Positions 51,001 through 64,000 of a stretch of 64,000 nucleotides of DNA are shown here, in pieces. Location: assembly GCA_013397435.1 (NCBI GenBank), contig VZRG01001327.1, forward strand, positions 62,001 through 126,000. The letters run 5' to 3'. The number at the start of each line of letters is the position of its first letter. The stretch's first letter is position 1. A model generated the notes under the pieces. It searched no databases, was not told the DNA's origin, and was given only the letters and a program-made list of their open reading frames with translations. The DNA comes from Erythrocercus mccallii. Its lineage: Eukaryota; Chordata; Aves; Passeriformes; Dicruridae. The translations under genes were made by a program, and so were the position numbers.

Positions 51001-53996
51001 TTCTTTATACCTTACATTTTTACATAATAGCTTGATTGTGCTTACTCTTCAGTCATGACTGGAAGTATGTTGGTCACTATTGATTAGTCACCTTATTGGA
51101 AAGAGAAGACAAATGAAAAATGTGTCCTCCAAACCAATAAACTGGAAGGTTTCGTTAGGAAACAGATGCCTGCAGTAGAAGACACCATATCTCTCCCCAT
51201 TAGTCCATTCCCCAAATGCATGTAGCTGACTTTTAATGTGACTGATATCCTTGTTACTTGTGAAGAATTAGCAACACAAAAGCCTTTGCTCCCATCCTGC
51301 TTCTGAAGCATGTATAACAACAGCTCTCCGAGGAAAGTAAATGAGCTTGAAATACTTTGGGCATGAGAGCTAGAAAATTACTTATGGTATGGTCTTCCTT
51401 AATTTTCTTGGGATTTCTATTGGCCTTTATCCTGTGGCAGATAGTCTAGAAATTACATGAACCGTGGAAGGCAAGAATGCATTTTTAATTACCAGTGTAT
51501 TTAGGAATCTGTGCTAGCAAACAGCAGTCAAATTCCCTGTACTGATTTACTTGTTGCCAATAGAAGTGTGGGCATGCCTATTTGCTCATGAGTTACAGTA
51601 TAAAAAGCATTTTTCCAAGCAATTGAGACCTCATTGGATCTTCCTCCTAACATACCTTCTCATTTTGTGCCTTTTCTGGTGTAGACTCCATTGGCCTGCA
51701 CCGTGTGGAGAACATAAGCCACACAGAGCCTGCTGTTAGCCTGCATTTGTACAGCCCACCCTTCGACACCTGTAACACCTTTGATCAGAGGACTGGGCAC
51801 AAGCACAAAGTCACAATGACCTTCTACAGCCAGTTTGGAGAAAGGACTGTCTGTGTGAGTACAAGATCTGGTGCTCCTCACTCAGCCCCGGGCTCTGTCG
51901 GGACAGGCACAAGGGGCTGCCCTTCAGCCTGCGTAGGCTACAGTGACTCTGCCCTGGGACAGGCAGAAGGGTCAGCACCTCTGCCTTCCCTGGGCCATCC
52001 CTATCTAGGATCAGATAAAACCTGTTTCCAAATATTGTTTGAATGGTTGAGTTGCACTTCCCTTGTGTGGAGTTCCCCGTTTTGTAGCCTACCTCTCCTT
52101 CTGAGCACAGAGGATTCATGAGACATCTGCTACTAGTTAAGCATCTTCAGGCAGCAAACTATGGTAAATACAATCTAGTCAATGGAAAGTGTGAAGTAGC
52201 TACATTGTTTTGGCAAGCATTAGTCAGGTGTAATGTTTCTTACCTAAACTGTTCTGCCAAAAAAGATCACATTTCAAGAGGTTTTAAACCTTGTAGCTTA
52301 TTGTAAATACATCTTTAATCAATTCAATTCTTCAGAATCACAATATTCACAGCGTAAGGCTTTCTCTGAGGGTAAGAGTAGGCCTGTTGTCTGCATTCTT
52401 GGACAATGGCATGAGATTTTATTTGGATGGGAAGGAAATTTTAAGATCATTTTTGGAACAACCAATCTAGGACATTTAGGAGAGATTAATAGGCACTAGT
52501 CCATGCACTGGGAAAAATAACTACTTACTTCTGGAGAAAAGACTGATCCTGGATGTTCAGCCACAGATGTTAAAACACTGTTTAGTTTTGTTTGATACTG
52601 AACACTTTCATTTTATTGAAGCCAGAAATTCAGTGCTCAGGGGTTTCCTAGAATGAATCCTTAGTCAGATCAATTTGAAGTTTTATATAGTTGACAAGTA
52701 CCATGTAAATTATTTCTCTAAAACCTGTCACATTAGCAAACAGCTGAAACACAAATTTTGACCTTCCCAAGTTTGAAAAGTCCTTGAGAAATAAATTTTA
52801 ATTTATAGTTCAGATTTTAAAATGTAATTAACGTGGAAGAATCCTTAGTAAAATTCATGCAAGGATCCAGTGTTTGTTTGCTTTCTTCTTGTTTAAGGCT
52901 TTATTGAATATTAAGTACATAAGATAGTGAGACTAGATATTATGGCTTGGACTGTTTCACTACTCTGATCTCTCCCCATCTGGCAGTGTTTTCACCATTT
53001 GTGGGAAAGTGGATCTGGCTTACAGGAAAGAACTACATCTTAATCACTGGGTCTCTTCCATGAATTCCTGTAAATGGAATTCCATTAAAGAAGGTGATGG
53101 CAAGTCTTGACCATTGAGCTGCCTAAAATGACTTCATGCTACAAAAACCTTCTTGTCTCAGTGACTTGGTTTCTGGAGAATGGACTGGAAAAGCAAACCT
53201 TCTTCTGCTTACCAGATCACAGAAGGACATAGGGACACAGAGATTTATAAATTATAAGTACCAAGAGTAATGTAAAGTATATTTGTGTAACTTTTATGAA
53301 TGGTAAGATCAGCCTAACAAAAGCACATCCAGTTCTTCTTTGTCTTAATTATTTTATAAGTAAAACAGATGTGATTTCTTGCCTTTGGCCACGATGAAGT
53401 CTTGATTAACTTACTCTCCAGGAAATACACAATAAGTTATATAAGTTTAATCTAAAAAAATAGTATATATATGTCAAAGGACTTGCCCATGGGAGTAACT
53501 GCATGGTTCAAGTACAAACCATGAAACTACTGATAGGAAAGTTTACTGACAGAAAACTGATTTTGTCTTGGATATCACAGCACATAAGTTCCTTCTGCCA
53601 GGAATTTTTGTAGGGGGAGGCAGTATCTGTTTGCAGCCTGACTTCCAAGCTGGACATCCAGGCAGCTTCTGTCAAAACAAAGTGGAGTGGGCGATCAGAG
53701 AGAGAAGATAGCCTGAAGGAGGAAGCACTCCTCAGCAGTCCCTTCTGCCATGGGCTTACTCATTGTCACCCAGAGCCAATAGACAGAGTGACTTTGTCAG
53801 GCACATAGTGCCTTCTACAAAACTCTGGCAAAGAGTAATGAAAATATAGACTCCAATTATTTTAAGGTGCTGAGCTACTCTGAGAACAAAGGTCCACGAT
53901 GAGACCACAAAATAGGCAGTGACAGTCTCTTTCCTTAAAGCAACAACCTCTTCTGTTTCCTTTTAGGCTACAGGAGTGCTGCAGGAGAACAACTGA
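44914..53996 (+). CDS. CDO1: Cysteine dioxygenase type 1, five coding exons
   Basis: This is a non-haem iron cupin enzyme that oxidises L-cysteine with O2 to cysteine sulfinate in the cytosol, the first step toward taurine and sulfate. Coding exons are 44914-45095, 47176-47253, 49158-49315, 51685-51854 and 53967-53996. Junctions are GT-AG and phases agree. The product is 205 residues, or 204 from the second ATG, against 200 in human. Numbering from the second Met, the iron ligands are His89, His91 and His144. Cys96 and Tyr161 form the thioether-cofactor pair. The start is MMEQPVQ: the second ATG has A at -3 and G at +4 and aligns with the usual MEQ start, so it may be the real one. The tail is TVCATGVLQENN. 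No break is visible. Confidence 0.97.
45250..45324. other. Assembly gap (75 N) in CDO1 intron 1
   Basis: A run of N inside GC-rich sequence just after exon 1. It is typical of dropout in high-GC DNA and does not touch coding sequence. Confidence 0.95.
47176..47253 (+). CDS. CDO1: CDO1 coding exon 2
   Basis: One base completes Arg. It then encodes YTRNLVDNGNGKFNLMILCW through EGHG plus two bases of Ser. The acceptor is tttcAG. The donor GTTTGT is weak at +3 and +4. Confidence 0.95.
49158..49315 (+). CDS. CDO1: CDO1 coding exon 3 (iron site)
   Basis: It encodes SIHDHTDSHCFMKILQGNLK through ENQCAYIN, carrying the His-x-His iron ligands and the cofactor Cys. The acceptor reads tatAGCAG, a NAGNAG tandem; the first AG keeps the conserved Ser-Ser. 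The donor is GTAAGA. The linker KKGNGEMTKK is one residue longer than in human. Confidence 0.95.
51685..51854 (+). CDS. CDO1: CDO1 coding exon 4
   Basis: It completes Asp and encodes SIGLHRVENISHTEPAVSLH through FGERTVC, with the third iron His and the cofactor Tyr (in SLHLYSPPFD). The acceptor is gtgtAG and the donor is a consensus GTGAGT. Confidence 0.96.
53967..53996 (+). CDS. CDO1: CDO1 coding exon 5 (terminal)
   Basis: It encodes ATGVLQENN and stop TGA. The acceptor is ccttttAG. The ENN end matches the family's usual C-terminus. Confidence 0.93.
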   Translation, partial: ATGVLQENN

Positions 53997-54704
53997 GAAG
54001 CATCAGCATGCATTTGCATAAGACCTGCTGAATGTTTAAACAGGGACAGAAGACTTCCATGGCTAAGGCTGACAGCCAGATCAATTTCAATTCCTTGTAC
54101 ATTGGAGTACACTCGGGCAGCCTCCAGACCACATGCAGTTTCCTCGAGCAAATGCCAATTATGGGACACTAAGCTAACTTGTGCCATAACCTGCTTCAGA
54201 GGTTAGATGCCTTTTCTTAGGCTCCTGTTAGAATTAAGTAGTTTGTTTTCTAATTCTAGTGCCTTTTAAACTCCACCTTGCATATCACACTGAGAATATC
54301 AGAAATAGGGTTTTAAACATCGTCTGATTCTTCTCAATAGACCTATGGGGATGTATGCTCTCAATGTAATTAGTAACTATATAAACTTCTTAGCTTCCAG
54401 TCATTTGTACCTATGGGTAGTACAGTAGATACAACTAACAGCAGCGCCCTTTTTTTTAAATTAAGTCTTTTAGGTTTTAATGCTTTAGGCCATCTTGATA
54501 ATTTTGTGCATTTTTTACTTGTTATTTAATTTAATTAGTCAGATCCTGTTTTAAATAGGAACAGAGAAATGCTTCATGCATGATGATTTTCAAAAGTGAT
54601 TGCACAGAGATTTGACTTTTAAGAAGACTAATCATACTTAGTTCAGCTAATGTCCAGTTCCCAAAGTATTCTGTGTAGCTAATGAAGAAGAAAATGGAAA
54701 TAAA
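53997..54704 (+). terminator. CDO1: CDO1 3' UTR with candidate poly(A) signal
   Basis: AATAAA at 54699-54704, about 700 nt after the stop, is followed by a T-rich stretch near 54739. The length fits a typical CDO1 3' UTR, but usage is inferred. Confidence 0.5.
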
Positions 54705-55339
54705 ACCAGATTTCTGCATAGATTTCAGAGCTTTCAGCATTTTTTTCATGATAACTAAAATACTCATAACACTATCAAAATCCACATTCCTCATGAACAT
54801 CTAAATCTTTTCAAGTAATACACTGTTAGAAAAGACTTCTAAAAGTTGGCAGTATGTCAAACATGCAAAGAATCCTGACTCAAATTAAGGGGGGAGTTCT
54901 GTCACCGAGTGCGCTAATGTTTAGTTTTATCCTCCAGATTTATTCACAGGGAAAGAATCTTCTTGAAAAGAGTTAACTGTAATTAAACACATAAAAATCA
55001 GCCAAGCTGCCTGCACAAAGGCTATCCCATTCACTTAATGCAGTTAATAACATATTCCCAAGTAGGGAATGTGTAGCAATTCTCCTAGTCTTATAAGTGA
55101 CTTCTGGTTAGTCAGACAGCAGTTTAAATTTTATCAGTATTGGATTATGATGAGTCACATATTTCCCTCTGTGTTGATAAGACCAGAAAATACTTACTTT
55201 ATGTGACTCCATTTTCAGAGAGGCCATGTCAAATTTTTAGAATATGTTTGAGCAGTGTAACTGCTTTTGAATGAACCCATGCTTTGTGAAAATGTGACAG
55301 CATGAGAGATGTGCTGAGGTTGGCAGTTTGGCTGTCCTG

Positions 55340-55600
55340 CTCATGCAGGGTCACCTACAGCAGATTTCTCAGGACTGCCTGGATGTCAGTTGGATTTTGA
55401 GCATACAAGAACTGAGGCACTACAGCCTCTCTGGGTTTTTGGTGTTTTATCACCCTCACAGTAAAAAAGGCTTATGTTTAGACAAAATGTCCTGCGTTTC
55501 AGTTTGCACCCAGTTGCACCCAGTGCCTCTTGTTCTCCTCATTCTTCCTGCAGAAAATCAGCAGTTTCACTTAACTAACTTCAATTACACCATATTAATC
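55340..55600 (-). mobile_element. Old CR1 LINE fragment
   Basis: Blocks such as ATCACCCTCACAGTAAAAAA and TGCCTCTTGTTCTCCTC, in that order, match the reverse complement of the CR1 3' region. It has diverged and has no clear tail, so the ends are approximate. Confidence 0.65.
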
Positions 55601-58600
55601 AGGCTTTTGCTTACTAGGTAAAATTAGAGAACAAACTCTATAGCTTGTAGACCACATGTTTAGTCAGGCCGGGGGAATGGAAGATCAGAGAGACAGCCAA
55701 GAAGACACAGTAGTGATGAGAGCAGCTAGCTGTTCTAGGATGCATACACACAGAACCCCAGATAGTACTCTAACTAGTCACTCATATGCCTAGCAAGTGG
55801 GACAGAGGAAATACAGGCAGAAGTGATAAAAACAATCTACATGAGTTGTCCCAAATACCGTTTGGCCATGGTAAGCATGATATCTACATTACATAGAACA
55901 ATACAGGAATTTAGGTGTTTTAGAAGAAGGTACCTATCAGGTATTTGTGTCCTTTATACCTCAACATATTGGAGGTAGCCTGCCCAACATAAAGGGTACA
56001 AATACAGGATACCTCAAGAGAAATGTTTAATTGCTTCCCGAGTCCTTAGAACACACAGCACAGCCACCACTTTTGCTACTTCCTAAGCATTAGCTATGCA
56101 TGAGGTGTTCTGAACAGCACAAGCATAAAGCTACTCCCTACTAAAAGCAATATTCAATCAACAAATATCAACTAATGTAATGAGAAGTATAATCACCATT
56201 TCACTCTCACAAATAGGCTCATATAACTTGTGCTGGTTTAAAACACAGGAACCAGTAATAGCAAAATAGTATTTGCACACTATTATGGCTGACCAGACAA
56301 GGCATTAAATATTCTACCATATGAATGTACCTTAGCTTTGGAATAGTGTTAACTGGCCATCTGATGAGGTAGCAATATGCTGTAGCTAAGAATTAGATTT
56401 CATTAAGCAATGAACAGATGTTTAGCATTTCATACGCTTTTACCTGAAAGATGCTATTGAAAGGGTCACTGTAAATTGAAGAGAGTTGAACATTTACCTG
56501 GGATACCGCTAAGATCCGTACGTGGTGAGAGATACTGCCTCAAATCATCCAGGCTGGTAATAGCAGGAGGAACTAAATATGATTTGATGCATTAACCAAT
56601 ACTTCAGTGAATGATCTGCAACAGAAAGACATAGGGAGGCAAAGTACTGCCAGGAATGAAGTGCATTATTTATGTAAATTCAGCAAATTCCAAGGGTGTG
56701 GTGGTTTTGGTTTGGAGTGTTGTTATTATTAAAAATTTAGCAAGAAGAGAAACTGTTTATCAAAGACATGTTTGAGATGGAAAGGCTCTATAGCAAAGAA
56801 TCACTGGGAAGGCATATGCTACATGCAAGGGAAAAGATGACAATGGGGACTCTCCAGGAGTGGAAAGGCCATCGCAGTTTATTTGGCTGTGGCTGACAAG
56901 GGCCAGATAACACTGAAGCCATAGACATGTTTGAGGCGGGTGTTCACTTATGTATAACCAGCTAGTGAGCAGCTCTTTTGCTCCATATGCTGAGGTCTGG
57001 GACATCTAAAACCTCTAGGAGAAATTGTTGCTCAAAGAGGGTCCCTTGCTGCCTAAAGCATTTCTTAATATTCATGTGGATAATTGAGCCTAGAGTTACT
57101 TTGTGTCTAACTCACTACAAAATCTTGGCATACACAGATCAGTTCAATTTGTTATTTAAGCCTTGAGTCTCTTGATGTTTGAACATTGTTCATCATTGTC
57201 CATTGTTGATATATAGAAGAACACAGAATCAAAATCCACCCTATATATAACCCTTCTTTCATTACAGTTTTTTTTCCCCTTAAACAGCAAAGATACAAGA
57301 TGTGCTATTCACTAGCTAGTCCTAGTGGTTATTTTTTCACACTCCTCTCATGACTGAGAGAAAGCTGTGCTGCAAGAATATAGCCTTCCCAAGGGTAAAA
57401 GAGGTGACCTGCCTACAGTTACTATTTGCAGAAGCAAACAGAACAAATCAAGCAGAAGCTCAGTGTTTTTCAACCATACCATATACTCTGCTCTTGCCAG
57501 TTTTGCCCATGAAAGATTTCACTGTCCTTGAATGTTAGTGTCTTATGTTCTGTGAATGGAGAGTAATTCCATTCACTGTGTCTGGTAAAGGAAGCAAAAC
57601 CACCATGGATTAACTTTGCAGGTCTTCAAGACTAGTTCTGACACCTGTAGCTCTTATGAAGATTTATTCAATAGTTTTATCTCAAATATTTGAACCCTGT
57701 GGTGCTTAAGACTACAGTATATTTCTTCAGGCATGAATGACCCCCAAAACAGGGATACACAGACTCTGCTGACCTAATTGACTTTTTGTGCATGCCACAC
57801 AAGGAGTGTGGGGTTTTTGAACAAGTAATGAAAACATCTTATGCATTTTGCAGACCTGTCTCCTCTTCCCTTTGCTTTTACTCTCTAATTCACCAGAAAC
57901 CTTTGGCACAGACAGATAAGTACATTATTTTCTTTTAAAACTTAACTTCTTGACATTTAAGGTGTACCTCCTTCCTCTCTCATTGCAGATTGAGAAGAAT
58001 ACATAATGTTAAAAACAAGTTTATTTGCACTTCACTTCCCAGTAGAAAACAATGCTTTCCTGAACCAGAAAGATAAAGTCTGTATGCTGTTCACTGACTT
58101 GTGCTTTGATTTATTTTTCATACAATATTCTATTCTTTCAGGCCCCTGTGCTTTCTCCCAGGTTTAGTTTAGCTGTTTGCTTGATCTGTGGTGATGAAGA
58201 ACATTTTAAAACATGATGGAGACATGTGAATTAATGTATTTCTTAGGAGATGAAACACCATTAACCTGCTTCTTTAATTTATAATTAGAGGAACAGCATA
58301 AGAGGATTGTGTGGCACATGCTACCCTTATCTGGCCAGTTTCCCTGAGATCCATGAACCACATGAATCACAAAGCTTGATCAGAAAGCAAGATCTCTGCT
58401 ACAAAAAAGGCTACATCTTGTTCTCTGCTCCCACTCAGTACTCAGAATCAGGTCCTCAGGATATCTTGGTTCTCTTTTTTGTTTGTTTTTGGGTTTGTTT
58501 CTGTTTTGTTTGTTTTATAAAATCACATTGTCACATTTGATTTTCATTCAAGTCACTGTCTTGGGAAGCTCTGAGAGTCACAGTCAGAGAAAGAAACCTC

Positions 58601-60269
58601 CTGTTCCTGGTTGAAAAAGATGCCACAGAGAAACATCCCCTGTTAAGTCTGATCAAATAAGATTGCTGAAAAATGCTGCTTCCCTTGTTTCAATCTGCAG
58701 GCAGGTATACAGCTTTTCCATTACGAGAATTACTAAACTGCTCTGTGAATGCTTGGAACCAGGTGCAGAGACCTCCTGTTGATCACTCACTCAGTGGATG
58801 GTCCTGAAGGTGCATGTACTAAGCATAAGGACAGGCATTTCTGAGGGGCAGAAGTAGTTCTGGACATTAAAGAACTATGCTGTAAATGCTGAGTTCTGTT
58901 GCTACTGCAGAGGCCAAGTTCATTTGAGGTCTGGTTACATATGCTTATAGATCGCATGGTTTGAACTTTTCACTGGAATATTGAAAAAACCTACTGGAGG
59001 CACCGAGACCTGTGGCATGTCTCTATTCCTCTGTCATAGCTAGAGCTCTGAATGAGCCTGAGGTTGCTTGTATAAGAATATTTACCAAGCATTTATAGGT
59101 AAAGAACAAACACTTGAAAAAGTTTTCTTTATAGGAAATGTGCAAAATAATCCTGTTTAAACTCAGATGCTAGAGGAAACCTTATCATCTTCTTGGGCTA
59201 GAACTTTATCTAATCGAGGCTGGAATAGCTGTGCTGTTGTCAACCCAATTAAAATGTTTTACAGTGATTGAAACAGCCATTACTAAGATTGAGTATTTAA
59301 TTCTGGTTATTTATATTGCCTGAGATTTCAAACTATGTCCCTCCCTGAATATGGTTACTTATGAGTGAAGAGGTGCTGCTTGAGAAAAGATTTAACAGCC
59401 AGTTTCATGTCCATCAGGAGTATTCAGAATTAGAGTCTTCAGGCAACAGGCAAATATGAGAGGAAAAGCTTTTTCCTACATATTTGCATCAGTGAAAACA
59501 AATAGCACACATCTCTGCTTTTGGACTTCACTTTGTTGCTGCATTGCAATGTAGACAGAGATTAAGAAGGGTCTTTAATTTTTTCCACCTATTTTGGGGT
59601 TCTGATATCTTGCAAAAATGAAAACCTTGTGTTAAGGTTTATAATCTGAATTCTGGCCCTGCTCTGTTGGCACAAAGCCCTTGTAAAAACAGCTTAAGTA
59701 ATTTTAAGACTCCCAAACTTGAAATTTTTGCTAACACAGTGCTTAGGACATTTTGCAAAGCACTGCAATATTCCAATTGTAAGATTTCTTAAACCAGGTA
59801 GGAAAACAACCCCAAGGTTGTCAATGAAATTGAGTTACATAAAGTACAAAAATGTAATTATTGTTGCATTTTTATATGCAATGTGATATCTCTTGCTCAA
59901 TTCCTGACTCATAGAAGCATGTAATAGGCATTAGAGTGTGAATTAGAGCAAATTTGACTGTTGTACACAAAATGAGTTAAATTTTGCCTAAGTAACCTGT
60001 ATAGCCTCAACTGCTTCAGCATCTGATCTCCTGAAGGCTTTTATTTCTACAGTATCAAGTCTGTAGCAGGCAAGTAATATGAAGTTCTATAATTAGAAGG
60101 GAATTGAGCACAGAGAAATTGGTGGCTTTCTGTCAGAGAGGAAAGATAGTTCTACAAAAATATTGCAAACCCTGTGCTAGTTTTCAATTAATTTAGCTAA
60201 TCTTTACTTCTGTTGCTGCCTAAAAAAATATTATCTTCCATGGAAAGCTAAAATATAAGAAAGACTTGC

Positions 60270-60697
60270 TCTTATAGAGAAACTGTGTCTTCTATGAAGA
60301 CAGGCTAAGGAAGCTAGGTATTTTCAGCCTGGAGTAGGGAATGTTGTGTGCAGACCTCAAAGCAACCTTCCAGTATCTGAAGGGGTCCTACAGGGAAGCT
60401 GAAGAGAGACTCTTCATCCAGAACTGTGGTGACAGGATAATGGTTCCAAACTGAAAGGGAATAACTTTAGATAAGATGTTGGGAAGAAAATCTTTAATGC
60501 AAGGGTGGTGAGGCTCTGGCACAGGTTTCCCAGAGAAGCTGTGGATGCTCAAACTCTGTCAGTGTTCAAAGCCAGGTTCAACAGAGATTTGAGAAACCTG
60601 GTTTAGTGGATGTGTCCCTGCCCATGGCAGGGCAGCTGGAACAAGATGATCTTTAAGGTCCCTTCCAACCTAGGCCATTCTATGATTTTGTGATGTA
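60270..60697 (+). mobile_element. CR1 LINE 3' fragment, plus strand
   Basis: It reads forward through the CR1 3' segment (GCTCTGGCACAGGTTTCCC, then AAGGTCCCTTCCAACC). It ends in the typical tail CATTCTATGATTTTGTGATG at about 60697. It is 5'-truncated with no reverse transcriptase. It is one of the better-preserved tails in the window. Confidence 0.92.
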
Positions 60698-63600
60698 TCA
60701 TTCAGTTACCCTGCCCTTCTATTGAAAGACTAAATTTGAAAATAAGACCTAGAAATATCAAATGCACATTTACAGAGAAAGCCCACTTCAAAAAGAAATA
60801 ATGTTACGTATTCTGTAGTAGTTTTTGACTCTGAAGTCACAACCTTAACATTCAATAAAAGCAATTTTTATAATCCAAAATCCAAACACTTGTGCAGGTC
60901 TTTTCCACAGAGCTCAAAATTATACAAAACAAATGGAAAATTCTTTTCACAGACTCATACTAAAATAAAGGTGGGGGTTTGGAAACCAGCTAGTTCCAAA
61001 CAAAACAAGACCAAATATTGACTTGCCTTTGGAATTTCCTTATTTTCAACGGCAGAATAGCTAGTTAAGAGGATCCCAAGCAGATGAGTAAATCATGGAG
61101 TCACTGTAACGTTAAATGCTTACCTTAATTATAAAGCATTTCTCTGAAACAAGTATTGCTCTCTGTCTGTAAGGGATATCTCACTATCACTTGAAAATAA
61201 TGAAGAAACTGCAAATAACTGCATTTTCACCCTGCCACTAGCTTGTATTTACAACCCCTGTTGAAAGCCAGCTATACCACAAACCAGAGCGATTCCAAAG
61301 TTCAGGCTTTGCCATAGACTGCAGCTTCACTGGGATCAGCTGTGTGAAGACATTTGTACACTTCAGTGAGGAGCAATCAGAACCAAGATTCACCAGTGGT
61401 TTGAAACGGACAGGTCAAACACTTGCTACCTTCAGCTATCCATCTGAACATACATGTTTCAAAGGCTGATATATTTCTTTGGTTGAAGATGCTTCTGAGC
61501 CACCACAGTCTGCAGCTTTGCATATTAAGGTCCACTGAAATTAACACCAGATTTAATACATGCAGAGCAATAAATCACCAGAGTTCATGAAGAGCTATGC
61601 ATACTTTCAGCTGCTCTTGGTGCAAGGTGGAAAGTGTGCCAGTAAGGTCAAGCTAAAAAACAGTGAGGCAGCAACCTGTTAAATTTTAAATCTCCTCCTT
61701 CCTATTTAGGATGGGAAGAAAGAGACATTTTGATGTTGTACTAGGTATATTCATTGACGTAAGAATTTGGAACTACTAGTGGTTGCTTTGACCATCTACA
61801 CAGATGTCTTGACCTTGTTGTTAAATAAATATAGTGGCTTGAAAGCAGCTTCATGACACTAATGAAAAGTGACAGTACATTAAGTTAGCACACTGGAATT
61901 CCTACATACTATGCTACGCTCTGGTTATTAAGCATGGAAATTATCCCATGCTTAAATAAAGAGAATTTGAATGGCCTTGGATAATGGACCATGCAGAAAA
62001 GAAGGAAAGATGACACCCTTGGATCAAGCAATTCTACTGGCAGCAATTGTGAGGTCCTAAAACCAGAGTTGCCTTCTCAAATCAGATCTCAAAAGAATAT
62101 TTTATAGAAGTCTTCAATCAACTCATAGCCTTTGCTTCCTAGGAGCACCTAAGATCTCCACATGCAAAATTTCCTTGAGGACTTTACTGAGATTGTATCC
62201 TTAGAAGAGACCTGGACTTATTGATTGGTGAAAGGGCAATGATTTAGCAGTTAAAAGCCATGCTGATTTTTCAGTGTTATGTAACTACTCAAGTTATTTA
62301 AGATGCAAAAAGCTTATACCAGACATTAGGACTGCTGAGAAGAGATTTAATTTGTTTAATAAGGACATGAAGTTCCTATTGGGGTCAAAGTATGTGGCCT
62401 TGCCTGCTAGGGTAGGGGCAGTATGGGTTACAGGAGCCAGTATTGCCATCCCATTTGACTGACTCATGGGTATATCTCAACTAATTCTCTTTTGCTGATG
62501 GCTAGAGATCTGTTGCATCACGCCCACTGGAGCATGGTTCTGGGTTACACACTGGGCTCTTAAATGCTTTTGGGTAGCTGCAGCTTTGTTGGCATTTCTC
62601 CTAGGGAACAGAGTCTGCACTAGATACCTGTGTGTTGGCACAGGATTTCACAAACCAACTGACTTCTCAGGTAACTTCTTGTGTTAGCACTGGCTCTTAC
62701 AGATATGTCAGTAGTTTCCATGGACTCATCCTCTGGCATCACATTTCCAGATGAGGCACAAGGAAGGTAATTGGCTTACAGACAGTCATAATGGGAGCAT
62801 GGGGTCTTTGTGACAGGGTGGATTTTGTAACTAATTTTTATAATTCATAAATTAACAAGAACAATGCTCCAGAGACCCATCAAAAAGAAAACATTAATTT
62901 GTACAAGTCATTAGACCAGCTAGCACAATTAAGAAACAAGGACAAGTTTCAGTCAAATACAACATCTTCCTGCGTGCAGATAATGAGCACATAGGATCAA
63001 ATCTCAGAAGAAATTTATGTCTAAGATGGCAACCCTCTGGTTTATAGGAAATTTCTTGATGGAGGTGGGATTCTTTTATAGAAAGGCAAAATCACCCTGA
63101 AGAAAAGAAGATAAAATGGGATTAACAGGAAATTTGCAAAGTAAGACAATGTCAAAGTTCAGAAAACTTTTCACAGAAGTGCTTTTATATTAAACTTTAA
63201 CTATTGATCTCCACAGAAATAGAACCTGATGCAGTGGTGTTGATGTCTCTCTATCCCAGTGATGTAATGGTGAGTTTTTGAGGTTGGGCTTTTGGAAAGA
63301 GCAGCACCAATTCATCAATGTTCTTAATATCTCTCAGATCCCCTCAGGAGAGACAGCTGTGATTTAAAAATTCCTGTGAACTCTCCTGAGTCAAACAGGA
63401 GACAGACTGTTCTTCCAAGAAGTGCCTAGCACCAGAAGTGTGTGGGCTATCTGGGATCTGAGACTCCGTGACAGTTTTTGTTATGTTCTGGCTCAAAACC
63501 ACTTGTTTTCTTTACTTTCCAATTACTTTTCATTGCAGGGCAAAATGTTAGTTCACCTCACAGGAATTTGTTTATTGTTTTCCACTATTTCAAGACTGTT

Positions 63601-64000
63601 TCCTGTTAGTTTTCAACTTGGAAATTACCTTTTTCCACACAGACACATTTTTTCCCCCTACAGTTCTGATTAGATACTATTTTTTCCACTTTTTGCTTTA
63701 CTCCCATAACATTACTCCTGACTGAAGAACACCAGTTGGCCTGCAGCTGTATTTTTTGTTATGTTTGAAGGTCCTCTCCAGTCAAGAGGGTGTATTCTTT
63801 GCTGGATGCTGACCAGTAACAACTCAGTGGAGTAAGAGCATGGAAAATAAGGCAGGCATTTTAAAGTGCACTCCTGCACTTATTTTTCATTCTCTTGGGT
63901 CTGCAGGAATATGCTGTCAGCTTAAAATCTGGTTTTATTCCATCCTTTCCCTCACCTACCCCCTTGCCGTCGTGTTTTTACTCCTTTTTCTTCCTGACTT

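Larger units (their letters stand above)
54705..64000. other. Downstream intergenic region
   Basis: It is AT-rich with no exon that I recognise and only short scattered reading frames. The identified content is two CR1 fragments (about 55340-55600 and 60270-60697). In human the next gene past CDO1 is TMED7 or TICAM2; neither is visible here. Confidence 0.6.

Overview
The window looks like nuclear DNA from a bird. It is AT-rich with GC-rich CpG-island promoters, and it carries three multi-exon vertebrate genes with GT-AG introns. Its recognisable interspersed repeats are mostly CR1 LINE fragments plus one solo LTR. The solo LTR resembles passerine LTR families from memory, but I cannot fix the order or species. 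Two runs of N (16987-17291 and 45250-45324) show that this is a draft assembly.

Layout. From left to right: (1) 1-3714, the 3' flank and probable 3' UTR of AP3S1. (2) 3715-33042, minus strand, AP3S1 (sigma-3A subunit of the AP-3 adaptor). All six coding exons are present and give an intact 193-residue protein. Its introns hold three CR1 copies in the same orientation as the gene, several microsatellites and a near-perfect 73-bp inverted repeat. (3) 33043-33343, a compact head-to-head promoter. (4) 33344-35692, plus strand, ATG12 (ubiquitin-like autophagy conjugator), four coding exons, 143 residues. (5) About 9.2 kb of intergenic DNA with a solo LTR at 38700-39129 flanked by a 4-bp target duplication. 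(6) 44914-53996, plus strand, CDO1 (cysteine dioxygenase type 1), five coding exons, 205 residues, with all iron and cofactor residues present. (7) 54000-64000, intergenic DNA with two CR1 fragments and no gene that I can recognise.

Gene order and divergence (AP3S1 and ATG12 head to head, then CDO1) match the conserved vertebrate block on human 5q. AP3S1 and ATG12 both serve lysosome-directed traffic (AP-3 cargo sorting and autophagosome formation). Their shared promoter contains two CACGTG E-boxes, one of them an exact ten-base CLEAR (TFEB/TFE3-type) palindrome. CDO1 is metabolically separate (cysteine to cysteine sulfinate) and has its own CpG island.

No wholly new gene system is evident. 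The structures most worth a second look are the long hairpin in AP3S1 intron 3, a perfect 53-bp direct duplication bracketing the AP3S1/ATG12 promoter, the CLEAR-type promoter, a tandem CCAAT/GC-box module in ATG12's 139-bp first intron, and a tandem splice acceptor next to CDO1's iron ligands.
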